DNA of 15,584 bases from Terriglobia bacterium (GTDB taxonomy: Bacteria > Acidobacteriota > Terriglobia > UBA7540), in contig JASHYZ010000295.1 of the NCBI GenBank assembly GCA_030042795.1, forward strand, positions 1-15,584. Reading direction: 5' to 3'. Below, in pieces: positions 8,204 to 15,405 of this stretch. Every line of letters begins with the position of its first letter. The stretch's first letter is position 1. Below the pieces are notes generated by a model. The model did no database searches, was not told where the DNA came from, and saw only the letters and a program-made list of their open reading frames with translations. A program made the position numbers and the translations under genes.

Positions 8204-9430
8204 ATGACTACGACTTCGACTGTCCAGAAACCTAAGCGCTTTGTTAAGACGGGACCCCTCGTCGGGGGCTATGTGCTCTCGCAGCTCAAGCCTTTGCACC
8301 CGTTACTGCCTGACAAAGTCCGTTACAACCTACCTCTCTCCTGGAACTGGAAGATGATGTCCACCTTCCTCGGAAGCCAGCGACGCAACGTTTACATCGA
8401 TGTTCACACCAAGCTCGATTCCCCGGCGTCTTATCAACCCGCCGTCAAAACTGATGCGCGTTGGGCCATGCCGGAGGAGGAAATCCGCGGTTTCTGGGAC
8501 CGCGGTTTTGCGGGGCCCTTCAAGCTCCTGGAACGGGAAGAGATGCTCGCCTGGGCACCCCGCATGTGGAAACTCTGGGAGACGGACTCTCGCACTTACC
8601 CGCCGAACTCCTACACTTACGTCGGGTCCACCACAAAGGGTACAGATGGCACTGAGATGAGCAACGACACGTACGCCCGCAAAGGCCTCAACGCCCGCGA
8701 CAAGCACCTTGAAGACGACGAATTGATGTCGCTCTACGCGCACCCCGCGATTGTGGAACGCATGGCGCAGCTCCTGGGTCCCGATTTGTTGCTTTGGCGC
8801 AGCCAGTTCTTCCCGAAGTATCCTGGCATGGGCGGCACGGGATGGCACCAGGCCACCTCTTACCTCAACGAGACGTTCCGCACTGCAACGCTGAAGCCCC
8901 GGAACCTTCGCAAACTCTTCCAGCTCACTGCCTGGATCGCCATCACCGATTCCACGGTCAAAAACGGCTGCATGCGCTTCATCCCCGGTACCCATCGCGA
9001 ACTCCTACCCATGGAGGTGGAGGACTATGATCCCGCCAAACACGCGGGAAACAAGCACGACCGCTTCGGCACCAAGGTCATGCGTCCCGCCCTCGGCGAA
9101 CTCGAGAAGCGCGCCGTGAACTTCGAGATGAAGGCCGGCGAGTTCGTCATCTTTTCCGAGCGTACGATGCACGGTGCATTGCCGAACACAACCAAAGATG
9201 ATGCGCGCCTCGCTATGTCGGCCCGCTACATCGTACCCGACGTTGAGATCCATAACCCCTGGGTGCTCGGCGAAGGCGGCTTGTCCATCGTGTATCTGCA
9301 GATCCAGAAGCTCAATCTCGATCGCTGGAAGATCGTTCAGCTCCGGGGCGACAGGAAGGGCCCTATGGCCCAGCGTGTGATCCCGCTGTCCGAGGGAGCG
9401 TGCCGCTGGCAGCACGGCAAGGCTGCGTGA
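8204..9430 (+). CDS. PhyH-superfamily Fe(II)/2-oxoglutarate enzyme with SyrB2-like halogenase iron site
   Basis: This 408-residue protein belongs to the phytanoyl-CoA dioxygenase superfamily. From about residue 85 on it resembles the SyrB2-type chlorinating enzymes. The iron-site motif reads WHQA (His215, Ala217) where hydroxylases have His-x-Asp; the distal ligand is His323 in MHGALP. Arg335 and Arg341 (RLAMSARY) match the 2-oxoglutarate- and active-site-binding arginines of SyrB2 in spacing. Further likenesses are WR-x-x-FFPKYPG just before the motif, NGCMRFIPGT in the middle, and MKAGEFVIF before His323. The missing carboxylate is the hallmark of radical halogenases, where chloride or bromide fills the site. 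A basic N-terminal extension of about 85 residues is absent from SyrB2. The gene follows the desaturase by 87 bases, and an ACP lies two genes upstream, fitting a carrier-bound substrate. An inactive or non-halogenating family member is the main alternative. Confidence 0.85.
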   Translation: MTTTSTVQKPKRFVKTGPLVGGYVLSQLKPLHPLLPDKVRYNLPLSWNWKMMSTFLGSQRRNVYIDVHTKLDSPASYQPAVKTDARWAMPEEEIRGFWDRGFAGPFKLLEREEMLAWAPRMWKLWETDSRTYPPNSYTYVGSTTKGTDGTEMSNDTYARKGLNARDKHLEDDELMSLYAHPAIVERMAQLLGPDLLLWRSQFFPKYPGMGGTGWHQATSYLNETFRTATLKPRNLRKLFQLTAWIAITDSTVKNGCMRFIPGTHRELLPMEVEDYDPAKHAGNKHDRFGTKVMRPALGELEKRAVNFEMKAGEFVIFSERTMHGALPNTTKDDARLAMSARYIVPDVEIHNPWVLGEGGLSIVYLQIQKLNLDRWKIVQLRGDRKGPMAQRVIPLSEGACRWQHGKAA

Positions 9431-9881
9431 GACGCTCCGCTTGCCCTATTCGAAGCCGGGTAGGGCGCGATAACGTTCCAAGGTTGATAACGCTATGCGA
9501 AGGCTGTTTGCTGTGTGTGGCGCTGCTGTACTTCATCGTTCAGTGGCTTCTCAGCGCGGTGCACAAGAGTCGGTTGCAGGTGATAACCCAGGCAGGCGGC
9601 GAGTTGGATGGCCCCTGGTCCACCGGTACGTTAAGGTCGAGAAGACCTTAAGCGGCAGAACCATAGACGTGACGTTCCATTATGTCGAGTTGCCTGCCCC
9701 AGGGCGCGAATGCATCGTTTTCCTGCACGGCTTTATGGATACGTGGCGGCTGTGGCGCCACCAGATCGCGCGGGAGATCGCTACGATTTTCCTCTCGCGC
9801 TGGGTGTTTCCGCGAATCGGGCGGCAGGCCTTTGCCGCGCTGCGCTGCAATCAGCGCCAGCACGTACCCGCCGCGAACTGA
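9400..9881 (+). pseudogene. Decayed alpha/beta-hydrolase (frameshifted and truncated)
   Basis: Remains of an alpha/beta-hydrolase with an N-terminal membrane helix. In one frame, about 9485-9600, a hydrophobic helix is encoded (CLLCVALLYFIVQWLLSAV). A shift between about 9600 and 9640 is then needed to join a second frame. That frame encodes FHYVELPAPGRECIVFLHGF followed by MDTWRLWRHQI, a typical hydrolase beta-strand and oxyanion-loop region (about 9676-9770). After this the likeness ends: there is no nucleophile elbow (G-x-S-x-G) and no catalytic Asp or His before the stop at 9881. So both a frameshift and loss of the C-terminal two-thirds are seen. It lies between the halogenase-like gene and the P450, so the cluster may once have held a thioesterase or esterase. 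The exact boundaries are uncertain, and a sequencing error could explain the shift but not the missing C-terminus. Confidence 0.65.
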
Positions 9882-9941
9882 CTCGCGGTAGCCGATGATG
9901 CAAGCTGAACTTCAAGCGCACTGAAAGAATCGCGTATAGTC

Positions 9942-11312
9942 ATGTTGACGGCTGCTGAGACGCTGATGCGAACACGCACGAATGGCAAAGCGGCGCTTCC
10001 GCCGGGCCCGCGCGGTAACTTCCTTTTGGGCAATCTGCCCATGCTGGGCGGCAACGCTCTCGCCACCCTTGAGGGATGGGCCCGCGAATTCGGCGACATC
10101 TTCAGCTATCGAGCCGTCAACCTTCGCGTTTGCTATGTCACCCACCCCGATTTCATTGAGGACGTGCTGGTAACGCGCAATCAGAACTTCATCAAAGGCG
10201 TGGGAATGCGCCTGAATCCACGCTTCTTTGGCCAGGGACTGCTGACCAGCGAGGGCGAACTGTGGCGGCGCCAGCGGCGCCTGATGCAGCCGGCGTTTCA
10301 CCGCCGGCAGATTGGCCGCTACGGGCAAGCGATGGTAAAGTGCACCCAGAAAATGCTTGCGCGCTGGCAGGCTGGGGAGGTTCTCGACCTGCACTCGGAG
10401 ATAGATCATCTCACCGTCGAGATTGTCGCCCGCGTCCTATTTAACCTTGACCTTACCAACCAGATCGAGCGGCTCGAAGCGACAGCCCGCGCCCTTCATG
10501 CACGTGTCGCGCGCGGCCCAGCGTTAGTGTACGCCATGCGATATCTGCCGACGCCGATTAACGTGCGCTACGTGTGGACGGTGAGCCGTTTGGAGAAGGC
10601 CATCTACCAAATCATTCGCGAGCGCCAGAAATCCGGCCGCTCGGGCGATGACCTGCTTTCGGTGCTCCTTCAGGCGCGCGACGAAAACGGCGAGGCGATG
10701 TGCGAACGCCAGGTGCGAGATGAACTGATGACCCTGATCGGCGCCGGCAACGATACCACGACCCTCACGCTCTGCTACACCTGGTACCTGCTGGCGCAGC
10801 ATCCTCAGACCGAAGCGCGGCTCCTGGCTGAGATCGACGAGGTATTGGGTGGCCGTCCGCCCGAAGTCGAAGACCTCCCGCGCCTCTCTTACACCGCAAA
10901 AGTTATCAAGGAGTCCATCCGCCTTTATCCGCCCATCTGGGCGTTTGTGCGCGAGGCGATCGAAGCTTTTGACGTCGGTGGCTACCGCCTGCCTGCCCGA
11001 ACGAATTTTGTTCTGCCACAGTGGATCGTACACCGCGATCCGCGCTTCTTCGAACAACCGCTTGAGTTCCGCCCCGAACGCTGGACGGAGGAATTCGAGC
11101 GCGAACTTCCGAAGTTCGCTTACTTCCCCTTCGGAGGCGGACAGAGAACCTGCATCGGAGCATCACTCGCAACAATGCAAATTAGCCTGATGCTCGTCAC
11201 CATGGCGCAGCGGTTCCGTTGCCGGCTGGCGCCGGGATTTGAGCTGAAGCTCCGTCCCACCATCACCCTTCAGCCCCAAAATGGAGTTTCCGTTGCCATC
11301 GAGAAGCGTTAG
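9942..11312 (+). CDS. Cytochrome P450
   Basis: This protein of up to 456 residues is a cytochrome P450 monooxygenase; such enzymes insert one oxygen from O2 into a C-H bond or double bond using electrons from a redox partner. It shows the C-helix WRRQRR, the I-helix oxygen-activation motif GAGNDTTT (residues 267-274, Thr272/Thr273), the K-helix E-x-x-R pair (Glu324, Arg327) and the PERW meander. The heme loop FPFGGGQRTCIG has the axial Cys404. All key residues are present and the length is usual for bacterial P450s. No N-terminal membrane anchor is seen, so it is probably soluble. The start is uncertain: ATG 9942 has no clear ribosome binding site, and ATG 9966 is an alternative. It is the last gene of the + strand block and may hydroxylate the acyl chain, perhaps providing the hydroxyl for sulfation. 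No ferredoxin or reductase gene is nearby. Confidence 0.95.
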   Translation: MLTAAETLMRTRTNGKAALPPGPRGNFLLGNLPMLGGNALATLEGWAREFGDIFSYRAVNLRVCYVTHPDFIEDVLVTRNQNFIKGVGMRLNPRFFGQGLLTSEGELWRRQRRLMQPAFHRRQIGRYGQAMVKCTQKMLARWQAGEVLDLHSEIDHLTVEIVARVLFNLDLTNQIERLEATARALHARVARGPALVYAMRYLPTPINVRYVWTVSRLEKAIYQIIRERQKSGRSGDDLLSVLLQARDENGEAMCERQVRDELMTLIGAGNDTTTLTLCYTWYLLAQHPQTEARLLAEIDEVLGGRPPEVEDLPRLSYTAKVIKESIRLYPPIWAFVREAIEAFDVGGYRLPARTNFVLPQWIVHRDPRFFEQPLEFRPERWTEEFERELPKFAYFPFGGGQRTCIGASLATMQISLMLVTMAQRFRCRLAPGFELKLRPTITLQPQNGVSVAIEKR

Positions 11313-11328
11313 CAGGCCCCCATCGCCA

Positions 11329-12321
11329 TCAGCGCCGGTGGACTAAGTACGGCACGAACCCGCTAACCAAAGTCTGGAGCCGGTAGACGGAAGTCGTCGC
11401 AGTGATGTAGAGCGTGCCGTAATCCCGATCGCCCCAGGCCAGATTGGCAGGCTGCTCCGGCAGGACAATCGTGCCCAGGTGGTGGCCTTGCGCATCCCAA
11501 ACCCAGATACCGAGCGGCCCTACAACAAAGAGGTTGCCGCTTCGATCCACTCTCATGCCGCCCGGCACGCCTTCGTTCGGGCCACCGGGTTCTTCGCCGA
11601 AGATTCGTCCGTTGGTTAGCGTTCCGCCGCTGGTGAAATCGTATACGCGGATGTTCCGCTGCTCGCTGTCATCCACATAGAACTTGTGGCCGTCGGGTGA
11701 AAAGGCGAGCCCGTTCGGTTGAGACAGATCCTTGGTGAGCAGGCGAACGCGGCCAGCCGCGTCCAGACGGTAGACACCCTGAAAGGGAATTTCCTGCTTC
11801 TCGCCCTTCACTAAATCGAGAGTCGGATCGGTGAAGTAAATCGCCCCATCAGGACCCAGCACAACGTCATTAGGGCTGTTGAACCTCTTTCCCTCGAACC
11901 GGCCGGCCAGCACTTTGTATTGGCCGTCCGGACTTACAGCGATGATGGCGCGCAGCACGCTGGCGCAGTCCAAGAGGCGTTGCCGCCGGTCAAAAGTGTT
12001 GCCATCCGGGTCGCCAAGAGAAATCAGAGTTTCCTTGCGGCCGTCCGGGTACACACGAAAGATCTTATTCAGAGTTTCATCGCTGACGTAGAGAAAACCA
12101 GACGGGTTCCAGACGGGTCCTTCGGTGAAGCCAAAGCCAGCGGCCATGGTCGCCAGCTTCGCATCTCGAGAGACAAGACTCCAGAACTTCGGCGACAAGG
12201 CCCGGAGTTCAAACTGACGCTTGGCGGGCGGCGCCTCCTGCCTACCGCGCAACGAGCTCACAACGAGAACCGTGAAGAGCAATGCCGCGCAAAGCATAAG
12301 GATTCGAATTCGAAAGGTCAT
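11329..12321 (-). CDS. Exported SMP-30/gluconolactonase-like beta-propeller protein
   Basis: This 330-residue protein belongs to the SMP-30/gluconolactonase/LRE family of six-bladed beta-propellers, which are metal-dependent lactonases or related hydrolases. A signal peptide or anchor covers about residues 1-26 (RIRI, then a hydrophobic run), pointing to export. Family motifs are FTEGPVW with the metal ligand Glu68, NSPNDVV (Asn148 to Asn151), SQPNGLAFSPDG, and YVDDSEQ with the candidate catalytic Asp218. The start ATG at 12321 is chosen because GAGGTGA lies five bases upstream on this strand and the signal peptide begins there. A longer in-frame start at 12528 would add a basic, non-family segment coded by repeat-like DNA. 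It converges on the P450 gene with only 16 bases between the stop codons and is not part of that block. The substrate is unknown. Confidence 0.88.
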   Translation of the reverse strand: MTFRIRILMLCAALLFTVLVVSSLRGRQEAPPAKRQFELRALSPKFWSLVSRDAKLATMAAGFGFTEGPVWNPSGFLYVSDETLNKIFRVYPDGRKETLISLGDPDGNTFDRRQRLLDCASVLRAIIAVSPDGQYKVLAGRFEGKRFNSPNDVVLGPDGAIYFTDPTLDLVKGEKQEIPFQGVYRLDAAGRVRLLTKDLSQPNGLAFSPDGHKFYVDDSEQRNIRVYDFTSGGTLTNGRIFGEEPGGPNEGVPGGMRVDRSGNLFVVGPLGIWVWDAQGHHLGTIVLPEQPANLAWGDRDYGTLYITATTSVYRLQTLVSGFVPYLVHRR

Positions 12322-12787
12322 TCTGATCACCTCAAGAGTGCTCTGTCTTCGGCGGCTACGCGCACCGCCAAGCCGCTTCAACCTGACGCGGCCTTTGGCC
12401 GCAACCAAACCGAAGGCCGCGGCGCTCTCTGTGTCTAGAAGCCTCTCAACACGGAGTTCACGGAGACTCTGGGGCCTCAGTGTTGAAGGCTTTTGGCCAC
12501 AGAGGGCACGGAGGGTTGCGAGCTGCATTCAAGCACAAGACGAAAATCTTCGCGGCCCGAGAAGAAAGTGGACGTTAGTAACACAAAGACGCTAAGTCAC
12601 GAAGAAAGCACGAATCAGCCGCCAGCGATCTACTCAGTCTCGTCAATTCTTTCCCTCCGTTCCTTTGTGTCTTGGCGCCTTGGTGTTATCGTGTTCCGTG
12701 TTCGGAGTTGTTCAGTTCGGAGGCGCCGGTCTGGACTGACAGTTCCTGGATCGGACTCTGACACCAAACTAAGAAGAGTACATTTCA
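12322..12787. other. Intergenic region with dispersed-repeat DNA between divergent genes
   Basis: No gene is supported in these 466 bases, which separate the divergent SMP-30-like and amidohydrolase genes. The part near the SMP-30 gene carries an inverted repeat, GCGGCCTT (12388-12395) with AAGGCCGC (12413-12420). The middle carries the CACGGAG/CACAAAG-type repeat listed separately. No clear promoter pair was recognised, although both genes must have theirs here. Confidence 0.6.
12446..12710. repeat. CACGGAG / CACAAAGACGC-type intergenic repeat with inverted copies
   Basis: Short related units occur here: CACGGAGTTCACGGAG (12450-12465), CCACAGAGGGCACGGAGG (12497-12514) and a 25-base unit starting AACACAAAGACGC (12580-12604). 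The last unit returns in inverted form at 12663-12687, with 20 of 25 positions matching. The pattern resembles widely dispersed intergenic repeats made of CACAGAGG- and CACGAAG-like words that I recall from Acidobacteriota, Planctomycetota and other large environmental genomes. The function is unknown; the inverted copies could fold into a large imperfect hairpin. Confidence 0.65.
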
Positions 12788-14164
12788 ATGAGACGGCAAA
12801 CAATGACGAAGCAACAGAAGCGCGCCGTATGCATTCTATTAGGGGTGATGTCCGCAATGGACGCAACATCGCGAGCGCAGCAGCCTCATTACGGTCTGCT
12901 GCTGAAGGGCGGGAGAGTAATCGATCCAGCCAATCAGATTGATCGGATTACGGACGTTGCGCTTACCGACGGCAAGATCGCGGCGGTCAGAGACGACATC
13001 CCCGAGGGCCAGGCCGTGAAAGTTGTCGATGTGCGCGGCCTTATCGTGACGCCCGGCCTCGTTGATATCCATGTTCACATCGGCCACGGCGGCGCTCCCC
13101 TCAACTGGTTCGCGCCCGAAGGGCGGTCTCACCTGGCGCCGCTGGGAATCCCCGCTGACATGATGCTCACCTCCGGCGTCACCACCGTAGTGGACGCCGG
13201 CAGCGCCGGAGCCGATACCTTCCTGCAGGAAAAACAGGAGGTGATCGATACTTCCAAAATCCGAGTTCTGGCCTTTCTGAACATTGTCGCTGATGGGATG
13301 AACGGGGACTTGGAGCAGACCGTGGATCAAATGAACCCGCAGCTTTGCGCGGATACCATCAAGAAATATGCCGGCATCGTCGTCGGCGTAAAGACGGCAC
13401 ACTATTGGACCGCTAAGCCGTGGGACGCCGAGCACACACCTTGGGCCGCGGTGGACGCAGCGGAGGAATGTGGACGCAAAGCCAATGTACCCGTAATGTT
13501 CGACTTCTGGCCCCGGCCGCCCGAGCGCTCTTACGACGAATTGATTTTGCACAAGATGCGGCCCGGCGACATTCATACGCACGTGTTCGCCCAACAATTC
13601 CCGACTATTCTCCCTGACGGCAAGCTGAATCCGATCATGAAAGAAGCGCGCCAGCGTGGAGTTATCTTCGACGTCGGCCACGGCGCCGGAAGCTTCTGGT
13701 TCCGCAACGCGGTGCCCGCCGTTCAACAGGGATTCCTGCCCGATTCCATCTCCACGGACCTCCACGAGCACAGCATGCTGAACTCGGCAATCAGCATGAC
13801 CAACGTGATGTCCAAGTTTCTGGCCATGGGAGTTTCCATTGAGGACGTCATCCGACGCTCGACGGTGAATCCAGCCCGCGAGATTCATCGCCCTGAGTTG
13901 GGAACGCTGTCCGTAGGCGCTGAGGCGGACGTGGCTGTCTTTCAGTTCTTAGAGGGACGGTTCACCTACGGTGACAATGGAAACGCCCGCCTGGACGGCA
14001 ATGCGAAACTTGAGCCCTTGATGACGATTCGCGCCGGTCACATCGTCTACGACCCCACCGGTCTCTCGATGGTGGAGTGGCACAAGGCGCGCAAGCAGTA
14101 TTTCGTATCGCCGAAGCTGAGCACGGACCCACCTTCGGCAGCGGACGATGTTCCCAGGTATTGA
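12788..14164 (+). CDS. Exported amidohydrolase-superfamily metal-dependent hydrolase
   Basis: This 458-residue protein is an amidohydrolase-superfamily enzyme of the amidohydrolase/deacetylase or dihydroorotase-like type, which cleaves amide or related bonds with one or two metal ions. The metal site is readable: His95-Val-His97 after the VDVRGLIVTPGLVD strand, the probable carbamylated Lys202 (GVKTAHYW), His263 or His265 (DIHTHVF), His298 (DVGHG) and the catalytic Asp324 (STDLHEH). The C-terminal beta-sandwich part has the usual LSVGAEADVAVF motif. The N-terminus (about residues 6-31, ending SRA-QQ) looks like a signal peptide, so the enzyme is probably periplasmic. ATG 12788 has only a weak AAGAAGAG upstream; ATG 12803 is an alternative that fits the signal peptide equally well. 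It stands alone, divergent from the SMP-30-like gene. The substrate is not predictable. Confidence 0.9.
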   Translation: MRRQTMTKQQKRAVCILLGVMSAMDATSRAQQPHYGLLLKGGRVIDPANQIDRITDVALTDGKIAAVRDDIPEGQAVKVVDVRGLIVTPGLVDIHVHIGHGGAPLNWFAPEGRSHLAPLGIPADMMLTSGVTTVVDAGSAGADTFLQEKQEVIDTSKIRVLAFLNIVADGMNGDLEQTVDQMNPQLCADTIKKYAGIVVGVKTAHYWTAKPWDAEHTPWAAVDAAEECGRKANVPVMFDFWPRPPERSYDELILHKMRPGDIHTHVFAQQFPTILPDGKLNPIMKEARQRGVIFDVGHGAGSFWFRNAVPAVQQGFLPDSISTDLHEHSMLNSAISMTNVMSKFLAMGVSIEDVIRRSTVNPAREIHRPELGTLSVGAEADVAVFQFLEGRFTYGDNGNARLDGNAKLEPLMTIRAGHIVYDPTGLSMVEWHKARKQYFVSPKLSTDPPSAADDVPRY

Positions 14165-14178
14165 ATGCAGCGCCGGCC

Positions 14179-14200
14179 AAGCCCAGATCGGGGCTTTCTT
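14179..14200 (+). terminator. Probable Rho-independent terminator after the amidohydrolase gene
   Basis: AAGCCC (14179-14184) and GGGCTT (14191-14196) form a six-pair stem around a six-base loop, followed by TCTT. It lies 15 bases after the amidohydrolase stop codon. The stem is short and the T-tract interrupted, so the call is moderate. Confidence 0.5.
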
Positions 14201-14533
14201 GGGTAGCATCATGCCAGGAACAGTTGGCAGTGGATACGATTATGCTCCTCAGGCATTTTGTCCGCTTCCGTATCTCTGGTCGCCTTGACGACGATCATGA
14301 ATCGCATTTCATTCCTCCTTCTGGCCTCGCATCTGAAGCCGTGAGGGTAGCCGGTGGTGGCCGGCTCGCTTCAGGCTCCACTTAGACATCGAACGAGAAC
14401 CACCGAAATCGACAGGCCGTTTTCGCCCCAGGTCAGCAGCGATTAGCGCCTTCTTAACCAATGAACCGACCACTGGATGGGGATAGGGGGAGCGTGAGGT
14501 GGTATTTCGTTGCCTGTGAACGCAGGTAGTCAG
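14201..14533. other. Intergenic region, nothing recognised
   Basis: About 330 bases lie between the amidohydrolase terminator and the 3' end of the small minus-strand gene. Open frames here lack recognisable motifs and ribosome binding sites. I see no RNA gene or repeat. Confidence 0.5.
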
Positions 14534-14746
14534 CTAATTCTGCGTTGCTGGAAGCAGACCCTTATCTCGTAGAACCTCATTTCCCGGAAAAGGGTCACCA
14601 CTTTCCTTCCTTTTCTGAAAGTAACTCAAACATACTCTAAGCCTCGCGGCTCTGGATTCATACTCCTGAAGCTGTCTGGCACTTTCCTCGATCACTAAAT
14701 CCCAATTCGGCATTAAGTTCACATCATGTGATTTTTTACTTGACAT
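14534..14746 (-). CDS. Small hypothetical protein (70 aa)
   Basis: This 70-residue protein is not recognised. Its sequence is mostly helical and charged, with a predicted helix or short coiled coil over about residues 14-50 (EESARQLQEYESRAARL and on) and no membrane segment. Translation is well supported: AAGGAGG (complement of 14757-14763) lies ten bases before the ATG. Its start region overlaps the promoter of the divergent gene that begins at 14794, so the two are probably co-regulated or compete. The base composition is more AT-rich than that of the main block. It could be a small regulator or partner of the divergent protein; no function is assigned. Confidence 0.65.
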   Translation of the reverse strand: MSSKKSHDVNLMPNWDLVIEESARQLQEYESRAARLRVCLSYFQKRKESGDPFPGNEVLRDKGLLPATQN

Positions 14747-14768
14747 CGTTTGATTGCCTCCTTATATT
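14740..14768 (+). promoter_or_regulatory. Strong sigma70-type promoter for the 14794 gene
   Basis: TTGACA (14740-14745), a 17-base spacer and TATATT (14763-14768) make a near-consensus housekeeping promoter reading rightward. Transcription would begin near 14775, giving a leader of about 20 bases with the ribosome binding site at 14778-14783. The -35 box overlaps the start codon of the divergent minus-strand gene (14744-14746), and the spacer contains that gene's ribosome binding site. Confidence 0.8.
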
Positions 14769-14777
14769 CTTAGTGTG

Positions 14778-14783
14778 AAAGGA
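14778..14783 (+). promoter_or_regulatory. Ribosome binding site that sets the start at 14794
   Basis: AAAGGA lies ten bases before ATG 14794 but only one base before ATG 14785, so the second ATG is the better start. Confidence 0.65.
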
Positions 14784-14793
14784 TATGGGCAAT

Positions 14794-15396
14794 ATGAATT
14801 ACCCGCCTGTGGATAACCCGCTGGGAAAACTCGGCGATGAGTACAACCTTCGGGACACTCTCGAAAAGGCTCAGGATGAGCTTATCGAGTTGATTCGAGA
14901 ACGAGAGCGGATTGAATGGCGCATAACCAAACTTCAAAGTGACATTGTTCATCTGTCCGCCCTCTGTGGAGTCGAGATCGAAGACCCGATGACTCAATTG
15001 GGCCTCACCGACGCGGTACGCTGGATTATAGCCAGCAACACCCATACCCTGTCGGGTGCCCTCTCGGGTAGACCAATGTGCCCGATGGCGACTGCCGAAA
15101 TAGTAGAAACCCTGAAAAAGGAATATCCAAACGCCTCCAATTACAAAAACCTCAACGCCAATGTGCAAACCATCCTCAAGCGTCTGGTTAAATCTGGGGT
15201 GGTTAGAATTGATACTTACGGAACCGACGAAACCATGCGCTACAGGTGGATTGGTAGTACCATGCCGCCGATTCCGCCACCCCCAGGTTGGGTTGAGGAA
15301 AGAATGAACAAGAAATTCGGCGGACCTCCGCTCGCATCTATCGGAGACGCTCTCAACAAGCTGGTATTGGACCAAAAAGTTGAGGAGAAGAAGTGA
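14794..15396 (+). CDS. Hypothetical protein: coiled coil plus winged-helix-like domain (200 aa)
   Basis: This 200-residue protein has no function I can name. Residues about 15-52 are rich in Glu, Arg, Leu and Ile in heptad-like order and should form a coiled coil. After a linker, residues about 68-145 look like a winged-helix domain: LGLTDAVRWI, then ATAEIVETLKKEYPNASNYK, then NVQTILKRLVKSG and VVRIDTYG as the wing. The tail is Pro-rich and then charged. Proteins of this make-up are, to my recollection, common and uncharacterised in soil bacteria. A start at 14785 would add three residues but has no room for its ribosome binding site. It has its own near-consensus promoter and faces away from the 70-residue gene. 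The stop codon is nine bases before the tRNA-like gene. DNA binding or self-association is plausible but unproven. Confidence 0.8.
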   Translation: MNYPPVDNPLGKLGDEYNLRDTLEKAQDELIELIRERERIEWRITKLQSDIVHLSALCGVEIEDPMTQLGLTDAVRWIIASNTHTLSGALSGRPMCPMATAEIVETLKKEYPNASNYKNLNANVQTILKRLVKSGVVRIDTYGTDETMRYRWIGSTMPPIPPPPGWVEERMNKKFGGPPLASIGDALNKLVLDQKVEEKK

Positions 15397-15405
15397 AAAG
15401 ATTGT

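Noticed and set aside
8204..9430. Reading this gene as an ordinary phytanoyl-CoA hydroxylase
   Set aside because: The iron-binding Asp is replaced by Ala217 and the surrounding sequence is closer to SyrB2-type enzymes; I keep hydroxylase-like or inactive forms only as alternatives.
9443..9466. GCCCTA/TAGGGC inverted repeat after the halogenase-like gene as a terminator
   Set aside because: Only six pairs with a 12-base loop and no T-tract; too weak to call.
9495..9881. Calling the 128-codon frame an intact small gene
   Set aside because: Its first third is out of frame with the membrane helix that should precede the hydrolase part, and its end lacks any catalytic residue.
12322..12528. Longer start for the SMP-30-like protein at 12528
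   Set aside because: The added segment is basic, lies in repeat-like DNA and would bury the signal peptide; a good ribosome binding site precedes 12321.
12446..12710. Possible CRISPR array, because short units recur
   Set aside because: Units differ in length and sequence, occur in both orientations and lack regular spacers; no cas genes are present.
12839..13888. A 349-codon open frame on the minus strand opposite the amidohydrolase
   Set aside because: No family signature; the + strand frame has the full metal-binding motif set.
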